Positions 8,570 through 17,735 are shown, numbered from the stretch's first letter. The stretch: DNA of 64,000 nucleotides from Arthrobacter sp. ISL-72 (GCF_018613755.1 NZ_JAGGPP010000008.1:124001-188000), one strand, 5' to 3'. Numbers and translations: made by a program. The notes: generated by a model from the sequence alone, not told the origin.

Positions 8570-10186
8570 TTAGTGGTCCACCGCCTTCTCGGCTCCCACA
8601 CCGGTCAGCGAACGGACTTCCATCTCGGCCTGCTTGGTGGTGTCTTCGAGCTTCCTGTCCAGCACGGTGCCCAGCCAGCCCAGGAAGAACGCGAGCGGAA
8701 TGGAGACGATGCCCGGGTTGTTCAGCGGGAACACTGCGAAGTTCGCCGTCTGGATCATTGACGTCTTCGTCCCGGATACCACGGGCGAGAGGGCGATCAG
8801 GATGATCGCGGAGGCGAGCCCGCCGTACATGCTCCACACCGCGCCCTGGGTGGTGAACCTGCGCCAGAACAGGGAGTAGATGATCGTCGGCAGGTTGGCC
8901 GATGCGGCAACCGCAAAGGCGAGCGCCACCAGGAAGGCGACGTTCTGGCCGTTGGCGAAGATGCCGCCGACGATGGCCAGGACGCCGATGACAACCACGG
9001 TGCGCCGTGCCACCTTGACCTCGGTGTCGGCGTCGGCCTTCCCCTTGGCGATCACATTGGCGTAGATGTCATGGGCAAAGGAGGCCGCCGCGGTGATGGT
9101 GAGTCCGGCCACCACGGCGAGGATGGTGGCAAAGGCGACCGCTGAGATGAATCCGAGCAGCAGCGGGCCGCCGAGGTGGAACGCGAGCAGCGGCGCGGCG
9201 GAGTTGACCCCGCCCGGAGCGGTCCGGATCGTTTCGGCACCCACCAGTGCAGCTGCGCCGTAGCCCAGGACCAGGGTGAACAGGTAGAAGAGGCCGATCA
9301 GCCAGATGGACCACACCACTGATTTGCGTGCTTCCTTGGCCGTGGGGACGGTGTAGAAGCGCATCAGCACGTGCGGGAGGGCCGCGGTACCGAGGACCAG
9401 CGCCAGGCCCAGGGACATGAAGTCCAACTTGCTGGTATCGGACTTGCCGTACTGCAGGCCCGGGTTGAGGACTGCTGGATTGTTGGCCGTTTCCACCGCG
9501 CCTCCGAGGAGGTCGGACAGGTTGAAGCCGTAAATGGCCAGGACCCAGAACGTCATGACGGCGGCGCCGGCGATGAGCAGCATGGCTTTGATGATCTGCA
9601 CCCAGGTGGTGCCCTTCATGCCGCCGATCAGGACGTACATGATCATGAGTGCGCCGACGACGATGATCACCAATGCCTGTCCGCCCCAGTCGCTGATGCC
9701 CAGGAGCAGGGAGATCAGGCTGCCGGCTCCCGCCATCTGGGCCAGCAGGTAGAAGAAGCAGACGGCGAGGGTGGAGATGGCGGCGGCGATCCGGACGGGA
9801 CGCTGCTTGAGCCGGAAGGAGAGCACATCCGCCATGGTGAACTTGCCCGTGTTGCGGAGCAGCTCCGCCACCAGCAGCAGGGCGACAAGCCAGGCCACCA
9901 GGAAGCCGATGGAGTACATGAAGCCGTCGTAGCCGTTGACGGCGATAGCGCCGGTAATGCCGAGGAAGGACGCCGCGGAGAGGTAGTCCCCCGCAATGGC
10001 CGTTCCGTTCTGCGGGCCGGTGAAGGAACGGCCGGCCGCGTAGTAGTCTGCCGCGGTCTTGTTGTTGCGGCTGGCGCGGATCACGATAATCATGGTGACC
10101 GCGACGAACAGGCCGAAAATAGCCATGTTCAGCAAGGTGGTGTCCTTGAGGGCGGCGACGTTGACCGCGGGGACCATTCCAATCAT
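8570..10186 (-). CDS. actP: Sodium/solute symporter, ActP-type monocarboxylate (acetate) permease
   Basis: Sodium:solute symporter (SSS) family permease of 538 residues with about 13 hydrophobic helices. The segment TAADYYAAGRSFTGPQNGTA followed by AGDYLSAASFLG matches the ActP/MctC acetate-pyruvate branch (family knowledge). The start at ATG 10184-10186 overlaps the stop of the upstream DUF485 gene as ATGA; a second in-frame ATG is three codons on. ActP normally sits with a YjcH/DUF485 protein, as here. A nearby LytS/LytTR pair and a second symporter module suggest uptake control by sensed carboxylates (inference). Exact substrate unknown. Confidence 0.9.
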   Translation of the reverse strand: MIGMVPAVNVAALKDTTLLNMAIFGLFVAVTMIIVIRASRNNKTAADYYAAGRSFTGPQNGTAIAGDYLSAASFLGITGAIAVNGYDGFMYSIGFLVAWLVALLLVAELLRNTGKFTMADVLSFRLKQRPVRIAAAISTLAVCFFYLLAQMAGAGSLISLLLGISDWGGQALVIIVVGALMIMYVLIGGMKGTTWVQIIKAMLLIAGAAVMTFWVLAIYGFNLSDLLGGAVETANNPAVLNPGLQYGKSDTSKLDFMSLGLALVLGTAALPHVLMRFYTVPTAKEARKSVVWSIWLIGLFYLFTLVLGYGAAALVGAETIRTAPGGVNSAAPLLAFHLGGPLLLGFISAVAFATILAVVAGLTITAAASFAHDIYANVIAKGKADADTEVKVARRTVVVIGVLAIVGGIFANGQNVAFLVALAFAVAASANLPTIIYSLFWRRFTTQGAVWSMYGGLASAIILIALSPVVSGTKTSMIQTANFAVFPLNNPGIVSIPLAFFLGWLGTVLDRKLEDTTKQAEMEVRSLTGVGAEKAVDH

Positions 10187-10563
10187 TGTGCCGTTCCGCT
10201 CACTCGGTTGCCGTCTTTGTCGAACTCGTGGCCTTCAATTTCGTGCCGGATCTCGGAGGCGATGGGATCGAGCCGCCGGTTGGAGTAGCTCACGTACCAT
10301 CCGGTGATGGCGAACGTGGAAACGAACTGCAGCAGGCCCAGAATCAGCCCGATGTTGATGTTGCCCCAGACCTTGGTGGACATGAAGCCCACGGCATAGT
10401 CGGCCAGGAGGACGTATGCGAAATACCAGAGCAGGAACGCAACGGCCATCGGAAAGACAAAGCTGCGGTGACGCTTGCGCAGTTCCTGGAACTGCGTCGT
10501 CGATTGGACTTGCTTGAAGTCCACGGACGCCGCTGCGTCCGGAGTTGGGGCATCGTTACCCAT
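10183..10563 (-). CDS. DUF485 (YjcH-type) small membrane protein
   Basis: 126 residues with two transmembrane helices (FPMAVAFLLWYFAYVLLADY and NIGLILGLLQFVSTFAITGW), the DUF485 pattern found next to ActP symporters, perhaps as an accessory subunit. Two tandem ATGs occur at 10561-10566. The second (10563) is preferred since AGGAGG lies only one base before the first and four before the second. First gene of the DUF485-symporter operon; its stop overlaps the actP start by four bases. A CRP-like site lies about 70 bases upstream. Confidence 0.87.
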   Translation of the reverse strand: MGNDAPTPDAAASVDFKQVQSTTQFQELRKRHRSFVFPMAVAFLLWYFAYVLLADYAVGFMSTKVWGNINIGLILGLLQFVSTFAITGWYVSYSNRRLDPIASEIRHEIEGHEFDKDGNRVSGTAQ

Positions 10564-10631
10564 CATTCCTCCTCATTGAGACGTGCCGTCCACACCGGAT
10601 GCCCTGCCCCTCCGCAGACAGTCCCAGCCAA

Positions 10632-10647
10632 TGTGACTGCAATCACT
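10632..10647. promoter_or_regulatory. CRP/GlxR-like site between DUF485-actP and the LytS kinase gene
   Basis: TGTGA-CTGCAA-TCACT matches nine of ten fixed positions of the TGTGA-N6-TCACA consensus. It lies in the only intergenic space between the divergent DUF485-actP operon and the kinase gene, about 74 bases from the former start and 107 from the latter. Function is inferred. Confidence 0.55.
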
Positions 10648-10746
10648 GTGGCGCGTGAGCTGGCCTACATTCCAGAGAAGCGCGAGGTACCGTCGCTCAG
10701 CGGTCCCGATGCTGCGCCCAACGGCACGCGCGGCTACGCTGGCACC

Positions 10747-11964
10747 ATGCCGGACTCCCCTGTGATTACCGCCGCTGCCATCGCCGTCATCGCGATGGCC
10801 GTCGCCGTCGTCGTCGGTGTGGGCCTCAAAGTCCTGCGGTCCTTCCGGGAGCTTGGCACCGATGCTGAGCGGGCCACCTACAAGACCCTGCATGCTGCTT
10901 CGCGTGCGGGACAACACCTCCGCACCGGGCTGAACCCGGCCGGCGCAGCCAAAGCCAGCAGGCAGCTCCGCACCATCTTGGGCTGCGATGCGCTCGCCAT
11001 CACCGACACCTCGGGGGTGCTCGCCTGGGACGGCGCCGCGGAGGAACTGAGGCCCGCGCTCATGGGTTTGGCGGCGAACGTGCTGGAGGGCGGACACACC
11101 GCCGTCATCCCGCCCGGTGAGCTGTACATGCTCGCCGGCGACGCGGCTTCCAGAGCAATCACTCCCGACCTCGAACGCGCCGCCGTGATCGCCCCCATCA
11201 AGGCCGGCTCGCGTGTGGTGGGCGCGGTGGCCGCATTCGCTCCGGCGGCGGGAGCCGGACTGGTCCGCGCCACCGGCGAAGTGGCCGACTGGGTGGCGGC
11301 CCAGGTTGAACTCGCCGAACTCGATGCCTCCCGCACGCTGCTGATGGAGGCCGAAGTCCGCGCCCTCCGCGCCCAGATTAGCCCGCACTTCATCTACAAC
11401 TCCCTCAACGCCATCGCCTCCTTCATTAACACAGATCCCGTCCGGGCCCGGGAACTGGTGGTGGAATTTGCCGACTTCACCAGGTACTCCTTCCGCCGCC
11501 ACGGGGACTTCACCACCCTCGCCGAAGAGCTCCGCTGCATCGACCGGTACCTGCTGCTGGAGCGGGCGCGGTTCGGGGACCGCTTGCAGGTGAGCCTGCG
11601 GATCGCCCCGGAGGTGCTGAGCACCGTGATTCCGTTCCTCAGCCTGCAGCCCCTGGTGGAAAATGCCGTCCGGCACGGCCTGGAAGCCAAGGAAGGTCCC
11701 GGACATATCACCATTGCGGCGAATGATTCCGGCGCCTTCGCGGAAGTAACCATCGAGGACGACGGCGTGGGGATGGATCCCGAACAGCTGCGCTCCATGC
11801 TGGCGGGGCACAGCGACGGCGACCACGTGGGGCTGCGCAACGTGGACGCCCGGCTCCGCCAGGTCTATGGGGAGGACAACGGCCTGGTCATCGAAACGGC
11901 CCCGGGCGAAGGGACGCTGATCACCATGCGTGTCCCCAAGTCGCAGCCCGGCCACGACGCCTGA
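10747..11964 (+). CDS. LytS/YehU-family sensor histidine kinase
   Basis: 405 residues. One N-terminal transmembrane helix (about 6-29) without the five-helix LytS receptor domain, then a GAF-like region (about 45-200), then the His_kinase domain with the phospho-acceptor in QISPHFIYNSLNAI (about residue 218) and an HATPase domain (VENAVRHGLEAKEGPG, DDGVGMD, GLRNVDARLRQVYG). The frame is open far upstream, but ATG 10747 is preferred because TACGCT at 10735-10740 ends six bases before it, a leaderless signature. It is followed by a LytTR response regulator, with which it forms a two-component system probably controlling one or both flanking symporter modules (BtsSR-like logic, inferred). Confidence 0.9.
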   Translation: MPDSPVITAAAIAVIAMAVAVVVGVGLKVLRSFRELGTDAERATYKTLHAASRAGQHLRTGLNPAGAAKASRQLRTILGCDALAITDTSGVLAWDGAAEELRPALMGLAANVLEGGHTAVIPPGELYMLAGDAASRAITPDLERAAVIAPIKAGSRVVGAVAAFAPAAGAGLVRATGEVADWVAAQVELAELDASRTLLMEAEVRALRAQISPHFIYNSLNAIASFINTDPVRARELVVEFADFTRYSFRRHGDFTTLAEELRCIDRYLLLERARFGDRLQVSLRIAPEVLSTVIPFLSLQPLVENAVRHGLEAKEGPGHITIAANDSGAFAEVTIEDDGVGMDPEQLRSMLAGHSDGDHVGLRNVDARLRQVYGEDNGLVIETAPGEGTLITMRVPKSQPGHDA

Positions 11965-12002
11965 GCAGCTCTTCCGGCCCGCCGCCGGGATAATCTAGGA
12001 CC

Positions 12003-12722
12003 ATGATTAACGTCCTCGTCGCTGACGACGAGCTGCCCGCCGTCGAGGAACTGGCGTTCCTGCTCGGCCGGGACGACCGGATCGGGGCCATCCACCGGGC
12101 GTCCTCCGGCGCCGAGGCTCTCCGCGTGCTCGAGGCCGGAACGGTGGACGCCGTCTTTTTGGACATCCATATGCCGGCCCTGTCCGGTTTGGACATCGCC
12201 CGGGCGATTTCGCGCAGCAGCAATCCGCCGGTGGTCGTCTTTGTCACGGCGGACGAAGACTGCGCGCTGGAAGCGTTCGAACTGGCCGCCGTCGACTACT
12301 TGCTGAAACCCGTGCGGGCTGAACGCCTGGCCCGGTCCGTGGGGCGCATCAGCGAGCTCATCAAGGATGGCGCCCCCGCGCCGGAAATGATCACGGTGGA
12401 CCTTGGCGGCACCACCCGGATGATCCGGCGCGACGATGTCACGTATGTCCAGGCCCAGGGCGACTATGCGCGGCTGCACACGGCCGATGCCAGCTACCTG
12501 ATCCGCGTCCCCCTGGCCGACCTTGAGCAGCAGTGGGCGGGGGCGGGTTTCCTCCGCACGCACCGTTCCTACCTGATCGCCCTCAACCACGTCAGCCACC
12601 TGAAGCTTGCCGCCGCCCGGCCGGCCGTCACCGTGGCCGGGGCCGAGCTGCCCATCAGCCGCCGCCACCTGCCGTCGGTCCGAGAGAAACTCGAAGCCAC
12701 CCGGATCCGGCCGCAGGCATGA
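12003..12722 (+). CDS. LytTR-family response regulator
   Basis: 239 residues. Receiver domain (about 1-118) with acidic pocket VADDE and phospho-acceptor Asp in VFLDIHMPALSG (about residue 56), conserved Thr/Lys in FVTADED and LLKPV. The C-terminal LytTR DNA-binding domain (about 130-235) shows RRDDVTYVQAQGDYARLHT and the FLRTHRSYLIALNHV signature. TAATCT at 11991-11996 ends six bases before the ATG, so the gene appears to have its own leaderless promoter besides possible read-through from the kinase gene 38 bases upstream. Its stop overlaps the start of the next gene as ATGA. Confidence 0.92.
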   Translation: MINVLVADDELPAVEELAFLLGRDDRIGAIHRASSGAEALRVLEAGTVDAVFLDIHMPALSGLDIARAISRSSNPPVVVFVTADEDCALEAFELAAVDYLLKPVRAERLARSVGRISELIKDGAPAPEMITVDLGGTTRMIRRDDVTYVQAQGDYARLHTADASYLIRVPLADLEQQWAGAGFLRTHRSYLIALNHVSHLKLAAARPAVTVAGAELPISRRHLPSVREKLEATRIRPQA

Positions 12723-13069
12723 CGCGCGTCAGGGTGACGGCGCCGCAGTCCGCCGCAAGGCCGGTGCTGGAATCGCGCGGATCCGCCGAGGAGTCGGACG
12801 TGGGCCAGGTGTTCGTCCGGTCCCTGATCCGCTCCCAGCTGCGCCTGGCACTCGTTGTGGCCGCCGGTTTCCTGCTGATCCTGCTGGCCTTTCCGCTCAT
12901 GCTGGGACTGGCCCCCGGCCTGGCGGACGTGAGGATCGCGGGCATCCCCTTCGGCTGGCTCCTGCTCGGCGCCGGAATCTACCCGGTGATCGGCCTCAGC
13001 GCCTGGCTCTACATCCGGGCCGCAAACCGCAACGAGGCCCGGTACCGGGACCTGGCGGAGGACAGGTGA
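12719..13069 (+). CDS. Second DUF485-like small membrane protein
   Basis: 116 residues starting at the ATG that overlaps the response-regulator stop (ATGA). A polar N-terminal half precedes two transmembrane helices (LALVVAAGFLLILLAFPLML and FGWLLLGAGIYPVIGLSAWL), with the tail YIRAANRNEARYRDLAEDR resembling the end of DUF485 proteins. It is more divergent than the copy at 10183-10563. It precedes a second symporter by seven bases, repeating the DUF485-then-symporter order seen on the other side of the two-component system. Confidence 0.8.
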   Translation: MTRVRVTAPQSAARPVLESRGSAEESDVGQVFVRSLIRSQLRLALVVAAGFLLILLAFPLMLGLAPGLADVRIAGIPFGWLLLGAGIYPVIGLSAWLYIRAANRNEARYRDLAEDR

Positions 13070-13076
13070 GGCGGCC

Positions 13077-14555
13077 TTGAACCCGGTGGTGGGCATCGCG
13101 GCGTTCGTTGCCGTGTCCGTCGCTACCGCCGTTGTCGGGTTCTACGGGCTGCGGATTTCCCGGACCACCGGGGACTTCTACGTGGCCTCCCGGACGGTCC
13201 GTCCCTGGTGGAACGCGTCCGCGATCGGCGGGGAGTACCTCTCCGCCGCCAGCTTCCTGGGCGTGGCCGGACTGATCCTGCTCTCCGGCACTGACGCGCT
13301 CTGGTTTCCCATCGGGTACACCGCCGGGTACCTGATGCTGCTGCTCTTCGTTGCGGCCCCGCTGCGCCGATCAGGTGCCTACACCATCCCGGATTTCACC
13401 GAGGTGCGGCTGGATTCACGGGCGGTGCGCCGGGTCACCAGCCTGGTGGTTGTGGTGGTGGGCTGGCTGTACATTGTGCCGCAGCTGCACGGCGCGGCCT
13501 TGACAATCCGCATCACCACCGGGCTTCCGTCGTGGGTGGGTTCCGTGGCGGTGGTCATCGTCGTTTGCCTGACGGTCGTGGCCGGAGGAATGCGGTCCAT
13601 CACCTTCGTGCAGGCCTTCCAGTACTGGCTTAAGCTGACGGCCCTGGCGGTGCCCATTATTTTCATCGTCCTCATGCTGGCCGGCAACGGGGCGCAGGCC
13701 GTTGCCGAAGCCGGGACCAACCCCACCGGGCTGGCGCCCACAGGCCCCTACCAGAACATCTCGCTGCTGGTGGCCCTGCTCTTCGGCACCCTGGGCCTGC
13801 CGCATGTCCTGGTGCGGTTCTATACGAACCCGGACGGACAGTCAGCGCGCCGCACCACGCTGATCGTGCTCGGTCTGCTGTCCGTTTTCTACCTCTTCCC
13901 CACGGCCTACGGACTGGCCGGGCGGATGTTCGCCCCGGGCCTGGCACAGAGCGCCAGGCCGGATGCCCTCGTCCTGTTGCTGCCGGGCCGGCTGGTCGGC
14001 GGGCCTGCCGGCGAGATGCTGTCAGCGCTGGTGGTGGCGGGGGCATTCGCGGCCTTCCTGTCCACCACGTCGGGGCTGGTGGTGTCGCTCGCGGGCGTCA
14101 TCAGCCAGGACGTGCTCGGCGGCAGCGTCCGCGGCTTCCGGCTGGCGGCACTCATTTCGGCGACCGTTCCGCTGGGCTTTGCCTTCATGACCGATTCGCT
14201 GGCCTTGGCGGGCAGCGTGGGGCTCGTGTTCGCTTTCACTGCGTCCACGATCTGTCCTGCCCTGCTGCTGGGGATCTGGTGGCGCGGGTTGACGGACGCC
14301 GGCGCCATTGCCGGCATGCTGACCGGCGGCCTGCTGTGCGGCGGCGCGCTGGTCGCGGGTGCCCTTACCGGTCCGGCCGCCTCCGGCACCGCGATGCCCC
14401 AGTGGCTGGCGCAGCCGGCCGCCTGGACCGTGCCGGCCGCGTTTGCCGTGATGGTTTTGGTCTCCCGCGCCACCAAGGACCGTGTCCCGAGGACGCTCAC
14501 GAAGGTTATGACCAGGCTGCACACTCCGGAACGTCCGCTGGCCACGGAACGCTAA
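13077..14555 (+). CDS. Second sodium/solute symporter family permease
   Basis: 492 residues from TTG 13077, with about 13 transmembrane segments. The SSS signature GGEYLSAASFLGVAG and TTGDFYVASRTVRPWWNASA parallel the ActP-type protein at 8570-10186, but the sequence is clearly divergent, so a different monocarboxylate or related acid is likely. Start choice is uncertain: the TTG follows GTGAGG at about ten bases, and an in-frame GTG lies three codons downstream. It ends the kinase-regulator-DUF485-symporter gene string, all with overlaps or gaps under 40 bases, so it is probably the direct target of the two-component system. Confidence 0.88.
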   Translation: MNPVVGIAAFVAVSVATAVVGFYGLRISRTTGDFYVASRTVRPWWNASAIGGEYLSAASFLGVAGLILLSGTDALWFPIGYTAGYLMLLLFVAAPLRRSGAYTIPDFTEVRLDSRAVRRVTSLVVVVVGWLYIVPQLHGAALTIRITTGLPSWVGSVAVVIVVCLTVVAGGMRSITFVQAFQYWLKLTALAVPIIFIVLMLAGNGAQAVAEAGTNPTGLAPTGPYQNISLLVALLFGTLGLPHVLVRFYTNPDGQSARRTTLIVLGLLSVFYLFPTAYGLAGRMFAPGLAQSARPDALVLLLPGRLVGGPAGEMLSALVVAGAFAAFLSTTSGLVVSLAGVISQDVLGGSVRGFRLAALISATVPLGFAFMTDSLALAGSVGLVFAFTASTICPALLLGIWWRGLTDAGAIAGMLTGGLLCGGALVAGALTGPAASGTAMPQWLAQPAAWTVPAAFAVMVLVSRATKDRVPRTLTKVMTRLHTPERPLATER

Positions 14556-14597
14556 GACAGCGGGTGGCTTGGCCCGCGGGGGCCTGAGGGAACGGAG

Positions 14598-15182
14598 TCA
14601 GTCGATGGCGGCCATCAGCTCGACCACGCGGTCAAGGAACGCGTCCACCTGGGTCTCTTCATAGCCGTCCTTGCCCTTGGCCGGGCGGAAGACGGCGCGG
14701 CGGACATTGTCCACGCTGAGCGGCTGGTCCTCCTCGAGGTAGCCGATGAGGTCGCGGCACAGGTTGTCCACGTCCACGATGTTGTAGCTCCGGCCGCGGC
14801 CGCCGGCGGGCCGGCGGAACCGTTCGCCGTCGGGACGGTGCAGCCGCCCGCGCAGGAGGCCGGACAGCTTGCCGATCTCGCGGAGCCAGGCGTCCTCGCC
14901 GCGTGCCTCAATAAGCTCGTCCCGCTCCCGCCGGGCGAAGGCGTCCTCCAGGCGGTCCAGGGCCGCGTCGACCCCGGCTGCGGCGTAGCCGCCCTTGACG
15001 GGATCAAAGCAGACGGCCCGGACGTCGGCGCTCTTAATGACCTGGCCGGCAGCACCGGGATTCTCGAACGACACCCGTGCGCGCTGGAGGAACTGGTCCA
15101 CCTGCTTGGCGTTGTAGCCGTATTCGTTCCGCTGTACGCGGTCAAAAGACGCAGGGATCTGCCGTTGAATGTCCACTGTCAC
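14598..15182 (-). CDS. DivIVA-domain-containing protein
   Basis: 194 residues from GTG 15182, with GGAAGC upstream. Two DivIVA-type short domains are visible: NEYGYNAKQVDQFLQRARVS (about 18-37) and, at the C-terminus, KGKDGYEETQVDAFLDRVVE (about 167-186). A related middle copy (FDPVKGGYAAAGVDAALDRL) gives three repeats of the motif. It lacks the long coiled coil of Wag31-type polar DivIVA. It follows cdsA on the same strand after a 122-base gap containing a hairpin (15253-15274), so it may be partly uncoupled from the translation operon. A role in cell-envelope growth is family-based inference. Confidence 0.85.
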   Translation of the reverse strand: MTVDIQRQIPASFDRVQRNEYGYNAKQVDQFLQRARVSFENPGAAGQVIKSADVRAVCFDPVKGGYAAAGVDAALDRLEDAFARRERDELIEARGEDAWLREIGKLSGLLRGRLHRPDGERFRRPAGGRGRSYNIVDVDNLCRDLIGYLEEDQPLSVDNVRRAVFRPAKGKDGYEETQVDAFLDRVVELMAAID

Positions 15183-15252
15183 TTTGCTTCCTTCAGTGCT
15201 GTTCAGCTGTTTTTGCTCCGCACCAGTCTAAGGCGCCGGGCTGCACCCATTG

Positions 15253-15274
15253 CGGCCGGCTGTTGCGCCGGCCG
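15253..15274. terminator. Hairpin downstream of cdsA
   Basis: CGGCCGGC (15253-15260) pairs perfectly with GCCGGCCG (15267-15274) around a six-base loop in the gap between cdsA and the DivIVA-type gene. No T-run follows on the minus strand, so it may be a weak terminator or an RNA-stability hairpin. Confidence 0.5.
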
Positions 15275-15304
15275 GTTGCCGCGCCGGGTGCCGGGCAGGG
15301 CGCC

Positions 15305-16222
15305 TCAGGCTCCCGAGACCGCCGTGAACAGGATAAACGCCGCGGGCGAGGCGAATACGATCGAATCCAGCCGGTCCATGACCCCGCCGTGGCCGGGCAG
15401 GATGCTGCTCATGTCCTTGATGCCGAGTTCCCGTTTGACCATGGATTCGGCAAAGTCTCCGGTGGTAGCCGCTGCCACCATGCCGACGGCGAGCACCACG
15501 CCGACCCACCAGGGCTTGTCCAGCAGGAAGAGGCACGCCAGGACACCCACGGCGATGGCTCCGCCGATGGATCCCGCGAACCCTTCCCACGATTTCTTGG
15601 GGCTGATCTTGGGCGCCATCGGATGCTTTCCGAAGGATGCACCCACCAGGTAGCCGAAGGTGTCGTTGGAAACCACCAGCAGGAGCATCGTGGCGATCTG
15701 CCAGGCACCGTGCGGGATAACGCCACCGGGCCACAGGCCCACCGGCGCATTTCCCATCGCATGCAGCGGCAGGATGGCGAAGCTGATGAAGAAGGGGACC
15801 CAGGCCAGCGTGAAGACGCCGGCAAAGATGCTCCGGGCGGACCCGGCTGCACTTTCGATGGTCCGCCACAAGAGCACGGCGACGCTGCTGGCCAGCAGCG
15901 CAAACAGCAGGCTCTCCAGTCCGCCGAAGTAGGCAGCCAACGGCATTCCCACAGTTCCCACCATGACCGGAACGACGGGCAGCCGGGTGCCGCTTACCTC
16001 CAGCGCACGGAAGATTTCCCAGACACCGAATACCGCGAAAGTGGTGGTGACCAGGACAAATCCGAGCGGCAGGAACAGGAGACCCCCCAATACGGCGAAA
16101 AGCATTGCCAGGCCAACCGCGGTGGCAGCTGGAAGGTTCCTTCCGGCCTTGGGCGTTGGGTTGGAGCGCTGCTTCCCCCGGGCCCGGACCCTCGGTCCGG
16201 GCGCCTGCTGTGCCTGACCCAT
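15305..16222 (-). CDS. cdsA: Phosphatidate cytidylyltransferase
   Basis: Makes CDP-diacylglycerol from phosphatidate and CTP, the branch point to phosphatidylinositol, phosphatidylglycerol and cardiolipin; integral membrane enzyme. 305 residues with a basic N-terminal tail and about eight transmembrane helices. The C-terminal CDS signature SMVKRELGIKDMSS then LPGHGGVMDRLDS is intact (about residues 248-280). ATG 16220-16222 overlaps the frr stop by one base (TGATG), so translation is coupled. The order pyrH-frr-cdsA is conserved in actinobacteria. Confidence 0.95.
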   Translation of the reverse strand: MGQAQQAPGPRVRARGKQRSNPTPKAGRNLPAATAVGLAMLFAVLGGLLFLPLGFVLVTTTFAVFGVWEIFRALEVSGTRLPVVPVMVGTVGMPLAAYFGGLESLLFALLASSVAVLLWRTIESAAGSARSIFAGVFTLAWVPFFISFAILPLHAMGNAPVGLWPGGVIPHGAWQIATMLLLVVSNDTFGYLVGASFGKHPMAPKISPKKSWEGFAGSIGGAIAVGVLACLFLLDKPWWVGVVLAVGMVAAATTGDFAESMVKRELGIKDMSSILPGHGGVMDRLDSIVFASPAAFILFTAVSGA

Positions 16223-16779
16223 CAGACCTCGAGCAGCTCGGCTTCCTTGCGCTTGAGCAGGTCGTCGATGCCGTCAACGTGTGCCTTGGTGAGGGCGTCG
16301 AGTTCCTTCTCGCCGCGCGCCCCTTCGTCCTCGCCGGCTTCGCCGTCCTTGACCAACTTGTCCAGGGTTTCCTTGGCCTTGCGGCGGATGTTCCGGATGG
16401 ACACCTTGGCGTCCTCGCCCTTGGCCTTAACGATCTTGACGTATTCCTTGCGGCGTTCCTTGGTGAGCTCCGGAATGGTGATCCGGATGACGTTGCCGTC
16501 GTTGGACGGGTTGGCGCCCACCTCGGAGTCGCTGAGGGCCCGCTCGATTTCGCGGAGGGCCGACTTGTCGAACGGCGTGATCAGGATGGTGCGAGCATCG
16601 GGAACGGCGAACGATGCCAGCTGCTGCAGCGGAGTGGGTGAGCCGTAGTAGTCCACGAGTACCCGGTTGTAGAGTCCCGGAGTGGCGCGGCCGGTCCGGA
16701 TCGACGCGAAGTCTTCCTTGGCTACCTCGACTGCCTTGTCCATCTTGTCCCCGGCTTCGAGCAAGGTCTCTTCGATCAC
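16222..16779 (-). CDS. frr: Ribosome recycling factor
   Basis: Splits post-termination ribosomes together with EF-G. 185 residues, the universal length. Family sequence throughout: [20 protein letters not shown] at about 13-32, then [20 protein letters not shown] and [23 protein letters not shown] segments (here [19 protein letters not shown]). A hairpin formed by 16799-16809 and 16814-16827 lies just upstream of the start in the pyrH-frr gap, together with a GC-rich hairpin at 16846-16865; either could tune expression. Stop overlaps the cdsA start. Confidence 0.97.
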   Translation of the reverse strand: MIEETLLEAGDKMDKAVEVAKEDFASIRTGRATPGLYNRVLVDYYGSPTPLQQLASFAVPDARTILITPFDKSALREIERALSDSEVGANPSNDGNVIRITIPELTKERRKEYVKIVKAKGEDAKVSIRNIRRKAKETLDKLVKDGEAGEDEGARGEKELDALTKAHVDGIDDLLKRKEAELLEV

Positions 16780-16891
16780 GGTCTCTCCTCAGAAATTGGT
16801 GCATTCCGGTCTCCCGGAACAATGCACAGTTCGTTCCGTCTTTGCGGCCGGCCCTGGGGCCGGCCTTTTCCTCAAATCATCCTAGCTGTTG

Positions 16892-17629
16892 CTAGGGGGT
16901 GACTACGGTGCCCAGCTCCTCGCCGCGGATCGCCCGGGTCACGTTGCCTTCGCCTTCCATGCCGAACACCACCATGGTGAGGTTGTTGTCCTTGCACATG
17001 GTCATGGCGGTCTGGTCCATAACGCGGATGTCGCGACGCAGAGCGTCGTCGTAGCTGAGCCGGTCGAGCTTCTCGGCGCCGGGATCCTTCTTGGGGTCGG
17101 CGGTGTAGACGCCGTCCACTCCGCTCTTTGCCATCAGCACGACGTCGGCATGGACTTCCATTGCACGCTGGGCAGCGACGGTGTCAGTGGAGAAGTACGG
17201 CAGGCCTGCGCCTGCACCGAAGATCACGACCCGGCCCTTTTCCATGTGGCGGATGGCACGGCGGGGGATGTACGCCTCAGCCACCTGGCCCATGGTGATG
17301 GCGCTTTGCACACGGGTCTCGACGCCGGCCTGTTCCAGGAAGTCCTGGAGGGCGAGGCAGTTCATCACGGTGCCGAGCATGCCCATGTAGTCGGCACGGG
17401 AACGGTCCATTCCGCTCTGGGACAGTTCGGCGCCGCGGAAGAAGTTACCGCCACCCACTACGATCGCAACCTCGACTTCGGGAACTGCTGCAGCGATCTG
17501 CTTGGCGACTCCGCGGACGGTGTCCGGGTCCACGCCCAGCTTTCCGCCGCCGAAGACCTCGCCGGACAGTTTCAGGAGGACGCGACGCCGGCTCTTCTCT
17601 GACTGGACAGAATTGTTGACGGTTTCCAT
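16892..17629 (-). CDS. pyrH: UMP kinase (uridylate kinase)
   Basis: Phosphorylates UMP to UDP in pyrimidine biosynthesis; cytosolic hexamer. 245 residues, usual for bacterial PyrH. Seen: [15 protein letters not shown] at the N-terminus, [15 protein letters not shown] (about 56-70, nucleotide/UMP loop), the [16 protein letters not shown] segment, and the C-terminal [21 protein letters not shown] at 17629 is preceded by GGAAGGCACC. It lies downstream of tsf with a terminator-like hairpin at 17736-17767 between them. Confidence 0.97.
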   Translation of the reverse strand: METVNNSVQSEKSRRRVLLKLSGEVFGGGKLGVDPDTVRGVAKQIAAAVPEVEVAIVVGGGNFFRGAELSQSGMDRSRADYMGMLGTVMNCLALQDFLEQAGVETRVQSAITMGQVAEAYIPRRAIRHMEKGRVVIFGAGAGLPYFSTDTVAAQRAMEVHADVVLMAKSGVDGVYTADPKKDPGAEKLDRLSYDDALRRDIRVMDQTAMTMCKDNNLTMVVFGMEGEGNVTRAIRGEELGTVVTP

Positions 17630-17735
17630 GGTGCCTTCCCGTAAATGAGCTCTGAGCTAGGTTATCGTGCCGGATGGCCAAAGGTGTCATTTCCCCGGCC
17701 CGTGCAAGCAGCCTGTAGGGCTGCGGTTGCATGCA

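Noticed and set aside
16846..16865. GC-rich hairpin with TTTT as a terminator between pyrH and frr
   Set aside because: The T-run lies on the plus-strand side, whereas both genes are transcribed leftward; kept only as a possible leader hairpin.
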